Source of the DNA: Chlamydiota bacterium
Lineage (GTDB): Bacteria; Chlamydiota; Chlamydiia; Chlamydiales; Rhabdochlamydiaceae
DNA length: 44,979 nt
Direction of reading: 5' to 3'
Assembly: GCA_030916885.1 (NCBI GenBank)
Contig: JAUPVT010000023.1
Location: 1 to 44,979, forward strand
Part shown: positions 1 through 8,753 of the stretch, piece by piece
How positions within the stretch are numbered: position 1 is the stretch's first letter
Layout of the letters: every line of letters begins with the position of its first letter
The notes under the pieces: model-generated
The model's input: only the letters and a program-made list of their open reading frames with translations
What the model was told of the DNA's origin: nothing
The model's database searches: none
Made by a program: the position numbers and the translations under genes

Positions 1-479
1 TCTTGTTGTAAGTTAATATTCTTATCTTCTAATCCACTGATACGGCGTAAACGTGATTCATTATCAGCGTAAATACTTAATACTTCTCCAGCATTACGAG
101 CAATCATACACATAGATTGTTCAATTTCAGCTGAGAGTTTAAGACTATCTGCTACCTGGAATAGCTCTTGTTTTTGCATGTTAACTTGACGTTGTAGTTG
201 ATCGTTAGCATCTTGTAGTTCTCTAATTCTTTGTAAATCTTCATTACGTAATGTCATTCGCTCTTTACCAACATAAAACTCAAAGCGATTATTCGAATCT
301 TGTTTAGAACTAACAGTTTGAGGCTTTTCTGCTTCAATAGAAGCAATAGTCGGAGTATTAATTTGTGTTGCAAGCTTTTTATTAGGAGCATCTTGACCAT
401 TTAATTGCTTACTTAACTTAGGATTTCCTAGTTGTTTGGTTTTTGAAGTGGATTGGCCACCTAATTGATTAGTTGACAT
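1..479 (-). CDS. Coiled-coil protein of unknown function (5' part only)
   Basis: This reading frame starts with ATG at 479 and stays open for 159 codons to the left edge of the window, so its 3' end is missing. A good ribosome binding site (AAGGAAGG) lies about 8 bases before the ATG. The first 65 or so residues are rich in Ser, Thr, Gln, Asn and Lys and look disordered. A short segment reading FEFYVGKERMTLRNEDL follows, and then a long heptad-like helical stretch rich in Leu, Gln and Glu that suggests a coiled coil. I see no signal peptide or membrane segment in the visible part. I do not recognise the family. The low-complexity N-terminus followed by coiled coil fits a structural or secreted chlamydial protein, but that is inference. 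Confidence 0.75.
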   Translation of the reverse strand, partial: MSTNQLGGQSTSKTKQLGNPKLSKQLNGQDAPNKKLATQINTPTIASIEAEKPQTVSSKQDSNNRFEFYVGKERMTLRNEDLQRIRELQDANDQLQRQVNMQKQELFQVADSLKLSAEIEQSMCMIARNAGEVLSIYADNESRLRRISGLEDKNINLQQ

Positions 480-780
480 GTGACACCTTCCTTATATTAA
501 AACATGTTTACTATAAATTGTTTACGGAAAGCTTTTATATGGGTCTTTATCTTAAGCTCCGCTAATTTAATAATATATTTATAGTTTTAATTTGTCAAAT
601 AACTAGATTGTATAAATTAATGTAGTTTTTATTATAAAAAGTAACTATTTAAAATAAAAAAAATAAAAAAATAGAACTTTTTTATTTGCGCCAAAAGAAC
701 AATTTGCTAGGTTGTCAAATTACTCGCTTAGAACAAAATATGAGAAACAATTTTCCTAATCATCGAAATATGGGTACTTT
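480..780. other. AT-rich intergenic region between divergent genes
   Basis: About 300 bases with no convincing reading frame, separating the leftward coiled-coil gene from the rightward secreted-protein gene. It must hold both promoters. A weak sigma70-like pair for the rightward gene is TTGTCA at 712-717 and AAAATA at 735-740, 17 bases apart; the -10 match is poor. A run of A and T at 640-690 makes the region easy to melt. I see no RNA gene or repeat in it. Confidence 0.4.
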
Positions 781-2121
781 ATGCAAAAAAAATACATACA
801 ACTGCTCTTATCCATTAATTTTTGCTTAACAGCAATAGCAGCTGCTACAGCTTCAGAGTATGAAATGACTCCAGATCACGAAATAAGCGAAACTTCCAAT
901 GATTATATATATGAGGAAGACTCTAATTGGGTAGCAGATACACAAACTGAATTAAACACTCATTTTTATCACATTGGGAATTGTTTGGAAAATATGCATA
1001 TAATCCAGCAATCTAAACTATTACACGGGATTATACCTCATTATAAAAGTATAACCCCCCAAGATGAAACCTTAGAAGAAGTTAGTCTGGAAAATTTAGA
1101 TTATCAATTCATACAACTTCATAAGGATTTAAATATCTATTCACAATATCTATCTAAGCTAGATGAAGATAGTAAAACAAAACTAGGTATTCAGTTTAGT
1201 CAGATAACCCACCATTTTATGGTCATTAATAGGGTCTATAACACAAGAAAAGCCTCTTTGTCCAAAAAAGAGAAAGGTTTTTTAAAAAATCAATTAGATA
1301 ATCTCCACCGGTCTTTCTATAATTTTACAGAAGAAGCTTCCAAGAACAATATAGATCATTACGGAATAAGTGAAGATCATTACGGAATAAGTGAACCTTC
1401 CAATAATCATATAAATGAGAAAAAAGATAATTGGATAGCTGTTGCAGCTGATTTTGAATCCTCTGAAGAGGAAATTGCTGGCAGAGTTGTTGGAAAAATT
1501 CAATCGTTATTAAATAGCTATAAAGAAGAAGACTCCTTAATTTATCCGCAATACGAATATATTATTAATAGCCAAGAGGTCAATGTATCGGATCTTTTAA
1601 CGAGCTTTCAAGCTGAAAACAACACCAAAAGTCACTTTCTTTATTTTAATAAAGCTGAAGGGTTAATAGAACTACAACACATATTAGAAAATAAAGACCT
1701 AGAATCTTATACAACAACATGGAAAATCCGGCCAGCCGATGTTAATCTTATAAAAGATTGGCAAGAAGATGATCTTATTACTATAGATAAGACAAGCGTT
1801 TTTTCAAAATATACTATGCGCGGAGAAAGCCTTCAATATATCCTTAATAATACTAATAAATCTGTACGAGCGAACTTCATTTGTAAGAGCTCAAATCAGA
1901 ACACATACACCATACTATCAATAGATTATCTCGAAAATATTGTAATTCTTAAAAACGGTCCCTGTTTATTTGTGCAAAGAGGAGATTTAAAAGAATGGCA
2001 TGTTAAAGATATTGTAGTTTTACAAAGATCTGGATCTGTTGTTAATACAAATATCGAACATGAGTTAATTAATAAAACAAGAAATAAAACCATTTGGGTT
2101 TGTTTAAAAAAGCGACTCTAA
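781..2121 (+). CDS. Secreted protein of unknown function with internal repeats
   Basis: The 446-residue product starts with a clear Sec signal peptide: MQKK, a hydrophobic core to about residue 20, and an Ala-rich exit (AAATAS) with cleavage likely near residue 25. The mature part is hydrophilic and acidic. Residues 32-50 (DHEISETSN to NW) resemble residues 199-218 (DHYGISEPSNN to NW), so an acidic linker seems to have been copied within the gene. Residues 192-198 and 199-205 are an exact tandem copy of DHYGISE. The C-terminal third (about 230-446) is rich in beta-like segments. I recognise no enzyme motif. The ribosome binding site is weak (ATGGGTACTTT before the ATG). Export, lack of a known family and repeats fit a periplasmic, surface or secreted factor, but no function can be assigned. 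Confidence 0.75.
   Translation: MQKKYIQLLLSINFCLTAIAAATASEYEMTPDHEISETSNDYIYEEDSNWVADTQTELNTHFYHIGNCLENMHIIQQSKLLHGIIPHYKSITPQDETLEEVSLENLDYQFIQLHKDLNIYSQYLSKLDEDSKTKLGIQFSQITHHFMVINRVYNTRKASLSKKEKGFLKNQLDNLHRSFYNFTEEASKNNIDHYGISEDHYGISEPSNNHINEKKDNWIAVAADFESSEEEIAGRVVGKIQSLLNSYKEEDSLIYPQYEYIINSQEVNVSDLLTSFQAENNTKSHFLYFNKAEGLIELQHILENKDLESYTTTWKIRPADVNLIKDWQEDDLITIDKTSVFSKYTMRGESLQYILNNTNKSVRANFICKSSNQNTYTILSIDYLENIVILKNGPCLFVQRGDLKEWHVKDIVVLQRSGSVVNTNIEHELINKTRNKTIWVCLKKRL
1354..1395 (+). repeat. 21-base exact tandem duplication inside the secreted-protein gene
   Basis: Two adjacent identical 21-base units (1354-1374 and 1375-1395, GATCATTACGGAATAAGTGAA) keep the reading frame and encode DHYGISE twice. 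A diverged relative of the unit is found near 874-900 in the same gene. The perfect identity suggests a recent slippage event. Confidence 0.9.
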
Positions 2122-2136
2122 ACTTTTAAAGACTTC

Positions 2137-2175
2137 AAGCCTTGCTTCTTTCTAATAGAAACAAGGCTTTTTCTA
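2137..2175 (+). terminator. Rho-independent terminator between convergent genes
   Basis: AAGCCTTG at 2137-2144 pairs with CAAGGCTT at 2162-2169, and an inner TTTC/GAAA pair extends the stem. A run of T follows on the plus strand. It lies 16 bases after the stop of the secreted-protein gene and just next to the stop of the convergent phosphodiesterase gene. The T-run favours rightward transcription. Confidence 0.65.
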
Positions 2176-3444
2176 TACATGTGGTAGAAAGAGGCAGATA
2201 GATTCTATTTCTTGAGGGGTTAACCCTCCATGAGCAGCAAAAAAATGTTGTTCAAAGCGGTTTTTTTCAAACCACCAAACAGCTTCTCTGTAATAAGGTA
2301 GAATGACTAGATTTGCTATTCTTTGTTGCAATCTTTCTGAAGCTACACCAAAAAACCCTTCAATCATCATTTTTTTAGTCAAAATAACATCAGCTATGCC
2401 TGCTAACTTTTTTTCTAAAACCCTTGCGGTTTCTAGCAGTTTTTCCTCTTGAACATGTAAAAATAAATCTCTACAAGACCCAGCAGGAGCTAATATCCGG
2501 CCTTGGTTATCTTTTTTCAGAGCTGGAAGAATAGAAGGAGCGAATTGATTCAAATAAAGCGTTTTGCCAGGATCTACAGGACTCATTCCATGATCTGCTG
2601 TAAATAAAGTAGCAATTCGTTTTTTTGACTTGCGAAGAGGTCTCCAAAAGTTATTCTCAATGAGTTTCCAGCAATCGATTATAGCGTTAGAGAAAAATTC
2701 AGATGTAATACCATGTCGATGTCCCATTGAGTCGATATCTGCAAGATAAACAAAACAATAAAAAGGAGTTTGCTTAGGATTGCAGCATAAGTCTACCAAT
2801 GAATCTAAAGCGGAAGGAAATGTTGTATAAGGAATCATCGTTGCTACTTCACATAAAGCTTTAGAATAAGAGGAATGAGCAATCTTATCGCTTTGAAATA
2901 CATAGCTTGCAATGTTGTGAGTAAGCAATTTTTGATAAAATGTTTTAAAGGGAAAAATCTGTTTAGGATCATATTTAGGGATTAATCGGTCAGGAGATTT
3001 ATCCCCTGCGTAAGAAAAAAGTAAGGGGGTAATGATTTTTTCTATAATAGGCTCGTAGTAAAACCATTCATAAATCCCTGATTCTCCTACGTTTAAACCT
3101 GTGTGTATTGTAGTTACATGTGCAGCTGTTGTAGAAGGAAACTGAGAGGAGATTTTAGAAACTATCCCCTCTTCTACAGCTCGCATGAGAAAAGGACAAG
3201 AAAGTAAAAATTTTTCAAAAAATTCCCAGCCAAAACCATCAATAAGAAAAAGTACCACACCATCGTAGTCTCCATAGCTATTCGCTATTGCAGATTTTGG
3301 TAGGCCACCTTTAGACTCTTTAGTTAGCAAATTTATAATGGTGTCAGGAAGCTGAGAGAATGCATAACCCTGATAAAGCGGCTTCTTAAAATAAGAAGTA
3401 TATTGAGCAAGTTTCAATGCATCTAAAGAATCTTGATTAATCAA
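2173..3444 (-). CDS. Alkaline phosphatase superfamily protein, type I phosphodiesterase/nucleotide pyrophosphatase family
   Basis: A 423-residue protein with the two-metal site of the NPP branch of the alkaline phosphatase superfamily. D69 is in FLIDGFG, the nucleophile Thr (T105 or T106) is in FPSTTAAHVTTIHTG, D238 and H242 are in DIDSMGHRHG, D284-H285 are in TADHGM, and H405 is in AAHGGL. The D238/H242 and D284/H285 spacings match the family, so it should be an active phosphodiesterase or phosphatase. The substrate cannot be read. There is no signal peptide, so it is probably cytoplasmic. The start is TTG at 3444, supported by AGGGGA about 8 bases upstream; no ATG lies nearby in frame. It is divergent from the amino acid antiporter, with only 76 bases between them. 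Confidence 0.85.
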   Translation of the reverse strand: MINQDSLDALKLAQYTSYFKKPLYQGYAFSQLPDTIINLLTKESKGGLPKSAIANSYGDYDGVVLFLIDGFGWEFFEKFLLSCPFLMRAVEEGIVSKISSQFPSTTAAHVTTIHTGLNVGESGIYEWFYYEPIIEKIITPLLFSYAGDKSPDRLIPKYDPKQIFPFKTFYQKLLTHNIASYVFQSDKIAHSSYSKALCEVATMIPYTTFPSALDSLVDLCCNPKQTPFYCFVYLADIDSMGHRHGITSEFFSNAIIDCWKLIENNFWRPLRKSKKRIATLFTADHGMSPVDPGKTLYLNQFAPSILPALKKDNQGRILAPAGSCRDLFLHVQEEKLLETARVLEKKLAGIADVILTKKMMIEGFFGVASERLQQRIANLVILPYYREAVWWFEKNRFEQHFFAAHGGLTPQEIESICLFLPHV

Positions 3445-3520
3445 AGAAAATCCCCTAATAACTGTACTTTATTCTATTTTTCAGATAATATATATTCCTT
3501 TTAATATAAGAAATCTGATT

Positions 3521-4942
3521 ATGAAAAAAAAAAATTCTCCGAAGCGCTGTATTAGCGTTTTTGCTTTAGCTATGATTAATTTAGCTGCTATTGGAAGCGT
3601 GAAAAACTGGCCTATTACAGCAGAGTATGGTTTTGCATCTATTTTTTATCTTTTATTAGCAGCTCTTGTCTTTTTTTTGCCTTTATCGCTTGTATCAGCA
3701 GAACTTGCTACTGGTTGGCCTCAAGCAGGAGGGGTATTTGTATGGGTAAAAGAAGCTTTTGGTATAAAAGCAGGATTTTTGGCCATCTGGCTTCAATGGA
3801 TTGAAAATGTAATCTGGTATCCTACTATTCTCTCCTTTATTGCAGCTACATTGGCTTACCTTTTTAAACCAGCATTAGCTGGCAATACCATGTATACCTT
3901 AGCTGTGGTTCTCATTTCCTTCTGGTCAGCCACGTTGTTAAATTTAATGGGGATGCAAGCCTCAAGCTTAATTAGCTCTGTTAGCGTAGTCCTTGGATCT
4001 TTCATCCCTGGAATCTTCATTATTGGCCTTGGGCTCTTTTGGTTCTTCCAAGGAAACCTTTTAGAAATAGCTTTAGATTGGCAGCATTTAATTCCAAATG
4101 TCCCCTCTATTGACAGCATGGTATTTTTTACAGGAGTCATTCTATCTTTCTGTGGAATGGAGATGTCTGCAGCTCATGCTAGAGATGTAAAAAATCCACA
4201 AAGAAATTACCCAAGAGCGATCCTGCTTTCTGTGGTTATCATTTTAAGCATGTCTGTTTTAGGCGTATTATCTATTGCAAGTGTTGTTCCTCAAAAAGAA
4301 ATAAGTTTAGTCGCAGGCTCAATGCAGGCTTTCGTGTATTTTTTTGACAGGTATAATTTAAGTGGGCTTATACCCTTTATTGCAGCTCTTGTTGCTATCG
4401 GAGCTTTTGGATCTATGAGTACTTGGATCGTAGGCCCGACTAAAGGCCTCTTAGCTGCAGCTAAATCAGGGGATTTGCCCCCTATATTTCGCTCTGTGAA
4501 TCAAAAAGCAGTTCCTGTCAATCTACTGATCTTACAAGCTATTATTGTTACCTTTCTATCGCTTGTATTTGTCTGTATGCCCAGTGTAAGCAGTGCATTT
4601 TGGATCCTAACTGTAATCGTAGCCCAGTTATATTTGATCATGTACATCTTGCTATTTGCCTCTGCTATTAAACTGCGCTACACTAAACCTCATATCAAGC
4701 GCTCCTACTTAGTACCTGGTGGGAAATTAGGAATTTGGTTCATTTCAGGATTAGGGATCCTAAGTTCTGTTTTTGCTATAGCAATTGGTTTTGTTCCCCC
4801 TTCTCAAATAGAAACGGGCAGCTTTTTATTTTATGAGGGTTTTTTAATTGTGGGTGTATTATCTGGTTGTTTTGCTCCCTCATTAATACTTTTTTTTCAA
4901 AAACCTCATTGGAAACATCTTTTACCTCATGAAAAAGAATAA
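3521..4942 (+). CDS. APC-family amino acid permease, glutamate/GABA antiporter (XasA/GadC) type
   Basis: An integral inner-membrane protein of 473 residues with about 12 hydrophobic segments. The N-terminus has the APC signature: a first helix with AMINLAAIGSVKNWP and a GWPQAGGVFVWVKEAFG segment after helix 2, typical of the glutamate:GABA antiporter group. The cytoplasmic loop HARDVKNPQRNYPRA, after the G-x-E-M-x-A helix, is also an APC hallmark. Chlamydiae carry such exchangers (annotated XasA) to obtain host amino acids; the exact substrate is not predictable. The gene overlaps the downstream methyltransferase gene by 14 bases, so the two are probably cotranscribed. Confidence 0.9.
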   Translation: MKKKNSPKRCISVFALAMINLAAIGSVKNWPITAEYGFASIFYLLLAALVFFLPLSLVSAELATGWPQAGGVFVWVKEAFGIKAGFLAIWLQWIENVIWYPTILSFIAATLAYLFKPALAGNTMYTLAVVLISFWSATLLNLMGMQASSLISSVSVVLGSFIPGIFIIGLGLFWFFQGNLLEIALDWQHLIPNVPSIDSMVFFTGVILSFCGMEMSAAHARDVKNPQRNYPRAILLSVVIILSMSVLGVLSIASVVPQKEISLVAGSMQAFVYFFDRYNLSGLIPFIAALVAIGAFGSMSTWIVGPTKGLLAAAKSGDLPPIFRSVNQKAVPVNLLILQAIIVTFLSLVFVCMPSVSSAFWILTVIVAQLYLIMYILLFASAIKLRYTKPHIKRSYLVPGGKLGIWFISGLGILSSVFAIAIGFVPPSQIETGSFLFYEGFLIVGVLSGCFAPSLILFFQKPHWKHLLPHEKE

Positions 4943-5696
4943 GCAAGACACTTCGTGGGAGTCTTCTTCTGCTTGGTATGATAAGCTAGTTAGCACCGAA
5001 GGCCATTACTATCATCGAGAAATCATTATCCCTGGAATTTTGGCTCTGCTAGAAAAATATCCAAATCCTGATGGATTTTTATTAGATCTTGCCTGCGGGC
5101 AAGGGGTTCTAGCTCGTCATTTACCAAAAAAAATGAAATATATCGGGGTTGATGCTTCCCTTTCTTTAATTCAATCAGCTCAAAAAAAAGCATCCAGTAA
5201 TCATCAGTTTTTTGTGCATGATTTTACTGATGCATTACAAATCCCAAAAATGCAATGCAGCCATGCATGTTGTATACTCGCATTGCAAAATATGCCCTCT
5301 ATTACCCCCTTACTTCAAAGTGCCTGGGAACATCTTAAAAAAAATGCTCCACTCATTTTAGTTCTAAACCATCCTAGCTTTCGCATTCCTAGACAATCGA
5401 GTTGGGGTGTAGATCAAGAAAAAAAACTACAGTATCGCCGCTTGGATTGTTACATGACACCTTTAAAAGTTCCTATCCAAACACATCCTAGTCTTAAAAC
5501 TGAGTCAGAGACAACTTGGTCATTTCATTACCCACTATCTATTTATAGTGCTTTTCTAAAAGAAAGCGGCTTTACGATTGATATCATTCAAGAATGGTGC
5601 TCGAACAAGAAAAGCCAAGGAAAAATGGCTGCCATGGAGAATCGTTCACGAAAAGAGTTCCCTCTTTTTATGGCTCTTGTTGCACGCAAGATTTAA
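4929..5696 (+). CDS. Class I SAM-dependent methyltransferase
   Basis: A 255-residue soluble protein. Motif I is LLDLACGQG at about residues 51-59, and the acidic residue ending the second strand is D75 in YIGVDAS. These define a Rossmann-fold SAM-binding domain of the Methyltransf_11/25 type. The post-motif segment [19 protein letters not shown] resembles small-molecule or quinone-like methyltransferases, but the substrate is unknown. It starts inside the end of the antiporter gene (14-base overlap), which suggests translational coupling, and its stop overlaps the stop of the convergent thioesterase gene by 4 bases. Confidence 0.85.
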   Translation: MKKNKQDTSWESSSAWYDKLVSTEGHYYHREIIIPGILALLEKYPNPDGFLLDLACGQGVLARHLPKKMKYIGVDASLSLIQSAQKKASSNHQFFVHDFTDALQIPKMQCSHACCILALQNMPSITPLLQSAWEHLKKNAPLILVLNHPSFRIPRQSSWGVDQEKKLQYRRLDCYMTPLKVPIQTHPSLKTESETTWSFHYPLSIYSAFLKESGFTIDIIQEWCSNKKSQGKMAAMENRSRKEFPLFMALVARKI

Positions 5697-6199
5697 AAAT
5701 TCATCTCTTGACGTTTTTTTTCTCGCTCTTTTTTTTCTTTTTTACGCCTTTGTCTACGGTCATCTGCTTCCTGATAACGTCTTTTTTCAAAAGCACTTTC
5801 TGGAATTACTTTAGGAACCTCTATAGGACTTCCAGTATCATCTAGTGCTACAAAAGTAAAATAGGCGGATAAAATATGTTTGCTATGTCCTGTAGCATAT
5901 TGCTCTGCTAATACTTTTACACCAATCTCCATAGATGTTTTCCAGCTGCGATTTATAGCTGCCTTAAAAACCAAAATATCTCCTCTACGAGCTGGCCCCA
6001 AAAAATGCATAGAATCAACCGATGCTGTTACGCAAATACGCTCACTATGCCTTTCCGCGACCACTGAAGCAACACGGTCTAAAATAGACATAACCAATCC
6101 ACCAAATACAGTATCATTAGAATTAAGATCATTGGGAAATACCTTGTAAGTTTGATCATTAATAGCAGATTCAGAAACTTTTTTAGGAACAAAAGACAT
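5693..6199 (-). CDS. Acyl-CoA thioesterase, hotdog fold (YciA/BACH type)
   Basis: A 168-residue protein that would hydrolyse acyl-CoA to free fatty acid and CoA in the cytoplasm. The hotdog signature is complete: [20 protein letters not shown] followed by D41 at residues 21-41, then a V-D-S-M-H-F segment and GPARRGDIL. The usual catalytic Asn/Asp pair is found near N26 and D41. After the core there is an unusual, very basic tail of about 30 residues rich in Arg, Lys and Glu, longer than YciA of E. coli, which may be a charged helix for RNA or membrane contact. A strong ribosome binding site (AAAGGAGG) precedes the ATG. Divergent from glmS. Confidence 0.85.
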   Translation of the reverse strand: MSFVPKKVSESAINDQTYKVFPNDLNSNDTVFGGLVMSILDRVASVVAERHSERICVTASVDSMHFLGPARRGDILVFKAAINRSWKTSMEIGVKVLAEQYATGHSKHILSAYFTFVALDDTGSPIEVPKVIPESAFEKRRYQEADDRRQRRKKEKKEREKKRQEMNF

Positions 6200-6296
6200 G
6201 AAAACCTCCTTTAACTGATGATTAGTATATCGAATCCGCTTTTAGAAAGTACTCTAATCTGCTAACCTTAAGTTTAAAAGCAAAAAGAGACTAACT

Positions 6297-8132
6297 ATGT
6301 GTGGTATATTTGCATATATTGGATCGCGCAATCCTGCAAAAACCTGTCTAAAGGGATTAAAGCAACTCGAATACCGTGGATATGATTCTGCAGGAGTAGC
6401 TGGAGTAGAAAAAGGAATGTTAATCACCTACAAAGCAGTGGGTAAGTTGAGTGCCTTAGAACATGTAATTGAGCGCTGTCAAAATCATCAACTACATCTT
6501 GCTATTGCTCATACTCGTTGGGCTACTCATGGTAAACCAACAAAGGAAAATGCACATCCTCATTTTGATCAAACCCAATCCTTAGCTGTTGTTCATAATG
6601 GAATCATTGAAAATCACTTTGCTCTTCGCTCTATGCTACAAGAAAAAGGTAGGCACTTTTACTCAGATACAGACACAGAAGTAATAGCGCAACTTATCTC
6701 TCATTTTTACCAAAATGATCTACTCGCTGCAGTAAAAGAAACTATTTCTTTGCTTAAAGGTTTTTGGGCACTTGCTATCATTCACAAAGATCATCCAGAT
6801 CAAATCATTGTAGCTGCCTATCAAAACTCCATTGCTATTGGCTGTAATTTTGCATCTGAGGAAGTGTTTATATCCTCAGATGCTAATGCTTTTTGTGAAA
6901 CAGACCTAGAGGTAATGTTCTTACATAGCAAGGAAATAGCTTGTATTTCTTCTCAAGAAATCCAAGTATTTGATAACACACATACACAAATTAACAAGCC
7001 AACAGAGCACTTTGAAATAGAAAAAACACTCATTTCTAAAAATGGCTATCCTCATTTTATGCTCAAAGAGATCTTTGAGCAGCCTAAAGTGATTCAACAA
7101 GCTTTTCATAACCGGCTTTTACATGGGCAAGGAACTGCTTTTTTTGAAGAAATTCTCTTTACTCGAGAAGAATTAATAGGAGTTCGCCAAATCTTAATTA
7201 TCGCTTGTGGCTCTTCTTGGCATGCAGGGTTACTCGCTGCCGCTTTTCTTCAAGAAAAAGCGAGAATTCCTGCTCAAGCTCATATTGCTTCAGAGTTTCG
7301 CTATAGTTGTCCTATCCTCTCTAAAGAAACATTAGTCATTGCAATTAGCCAATCAGGAGAAACCCTAGACACGCTAGCTGCTGTTAGAGAAGTGAAAAAA
7401 ATGGGTGCAAAGGTTTTAGGAGTTTGTAATGTAGCTCATTCCACTTTAGTAAGAGAAGCTGACTCTACGCTGTTTTTAAAAGCAGGAACAGAAATTAGTG
7501 TCTGTTCGACAAAAGCCTTTACCAATCAACTCATTGTTCTTTTTTTATTTAGCTTGCAAATGGCAAGATTGCGACAAATGGATCTAAAAACAGGACAGTA
7601 TTGGGTTCATGAAATAGAAGCGATCCCTAGACAAATAGAAGTCATCTTACAACAAAAAGAGATCATCTCCTCTTTTGCTAAACAATATGCACATTTGCAG
7701 CACTTCTTTTTTTTAGGACGTAGTTATATGTATCCGACTAGCTTAGAAGCTGCTTTAAAGCTTAAAGAAATTAGTTATATCAATGCACAGGCCTACCCAG
7801 CAGGAGAGATGAAACACGGACCCATTGCCCTTGTTGACCCCTCTTTAGCTGTCATTGCCTTATGTGGCAATAAACATACGATAGAAAAAATGTTGAGTAA
7901 TTTAATGGAAATTCAAGCTCGAAATGCACCTATTTTAGCATTTGCTCCCAAAAGCTGTTTAGATGTTTCTTTGATTACCAATCAGGTGATCTGGCTTCCT
8001 TCCTCACCAGATCCCCTTTCTTGTATTCTATACTCAGTAGCTACCCAACTCTTTGCTTATTCTATTGCAATTGAGAAAGGAACTGATATCGACCAACCTC
8101 GTAACCTTGCTAAATCGGTAACTGTGGAATAA
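6297..8132 (+). CDS. glmS: Glutamine-fructose-6-phosphate aminotransferase (isomerizing)
   Basis: GlmS makes glucosamine-6-phosphate from fructose-6-phosphate and glutamine, the first step to UDP-GlcNAc for lipopolysaccharide and peptidoglycan precursors. At 611 residues it has the usual length. The start MCGIFAYIG places Cys2 as the N-terminal nucleophile of the glutaminase domain, followed by LEYRGYDSAG and a HTRWATHG segment. Two SIS sugar-binding domains follow, with CGSSWHAG and SQSGETLDTLAAV in the first and EISYINAQAYPAGEMKHGP in the second. The conserved C-terminus DQPRNLAKSVTVE is intact. I saw no glmS ribozyme in the 97 bases upstream. The gene is followed immediately by IS debris. 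Confidence 0.97.
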   Translation: MCGIFAYIGSRNPAKTCLKGLKQLEYRGYDSAGVAGVEKGMLITYKAVGKLSALEHVIERCQNHQLHLAIAHTRWATHGKPTKENAHPHFDQTQSLAVVHNGIIENHFALRSMLQEKGRHFYSDTDTEVIAQLISHFYQNDLLAAVKETISLLKGFWALAIIHKDHPDQIIVAAYQNSIAIGCNFASEEVFISSDANAFCETDLEVMFLHSKEIACISSQEIQVFDNTHTQINKPTEHFEIEKTLISKNGYPHFMLKEIFEQPKVIQQAFHNRLLHGQGTAFFEEILFTREELIGVRQILIIACGSSWHAGLLAAAFLQEKARIPAQAHIASEFRYSCPILSKETLVIAISQSGETLDTLAAVREVKKMGAKVLGVCNVAHSTLVREADSTLFLKAGTEISVCSTKAFTNQLIVLFLFSLQMARLRQMDLKTGQYWVHEIEAIPRQIEVILQQKEIISSFAKQYAHLQHFFFLGRSYMYPTSLEAALKLKEISYINAQAYPAGEMKHGPIALVDPSLAVIALCGNKHTIEKMLSNLMEIQARNAPILAFAPKSCLDVSLITNQVIWLPSSPDPLSCILYSVATQLFAYSIAIEKGTDIDQPRNLAKSVTVE

Positions 8133-8159
8133 CCTGTCTTTTCAAGTTTGAAGTGCATA

Positions 8160-8640
8160 GAATGAATAAAAAAAAGAATAGGCAGGTGATGAGCGGATAT
8201 CGTCATCCGTAAGCCCAAGAAAAAGCATTGCTTAGAAAAAATTTTCAGCCTAACAAAAAGTAAAAAAAAACTCGTTTAGGAGATTGGGAACTAGATACAA
8301 TTATAGGAGCAGGACATAAAGGCGTAATTGTATCAATGCCTTTTTACATACTTAACAGCAGACAATGGAAAAGAATTTGCCTATTACCAAATAGTTAGTT
8401 TCGAGTTAGAAACAAACTTCTACTTTGCAATACCCTAATATTCTTGGGAAAGAGGTCTTAACGAGCTCACAAACGGACTAGTTAGGCAATAATTTTCCTA
8501 AAACAGAAAGCTTTTTAGATACCTCTTCCAAAGATGTTAAAGAGGTAGAAACTCTACTCAATAACAGATTTAGAAACGCTCTTAACTTTGAAACCCCACT
8601 AGAAGTATTTAACAGATTATCTAACACGAGTTTTAGATAA
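8160..8640 (+). pseudogene. Decayed IS30-family transposase
   Basis: This stretch has no long open frame, but its translation in pieces gives an IS30 DDE transposase. GDWELDTIIGAGHKGVIV is at about 8281-8332. After a frame change comes LTADNGKEFAYYQ (from about 8349), then YSWERGLNE, TNGLVRQ, and finally a segment ending ETLLNNRFRNALNFETPLEVF with the natural stop at 8638-8640. The part between the first and second DDE blocks is missing, in-frame stops interrupt the middle (after FAIP and after LVRQ), and the N-terminal DNA-binding region is only traces. It cannot encode an active enzyme. It starts right after glmS and runs into an IS982 remnant. Confidence 0.85.
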
Positions 8641-8753
8641 GGCCGAAACAGAAAAATATTTAAGGATGAGATAGTTAAGATTGAAAAAAGACCTTCGCAG
8701 GGTTAAAAGTTTGTTTTGCAAAAAACGAAAATCCCAAACCATGGAAGGTCAAA

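Noticed and set aside
5578-5845. Two plus-strand frames across the methyltransferase/thioesterase junction
   Set aside because: They lie in other frames over the methyltransferase end and antisense to the basic tail of the thioesterase; their Phe/Leu-rich products are the complement of that Lys/Arg tail.
6200-6296. Possible glmS ribozyme upstream of glmS
   Set aside because: The 97-base intergenic region is too short and AT-rich and shows none of the nested pairings of that ribozyme.
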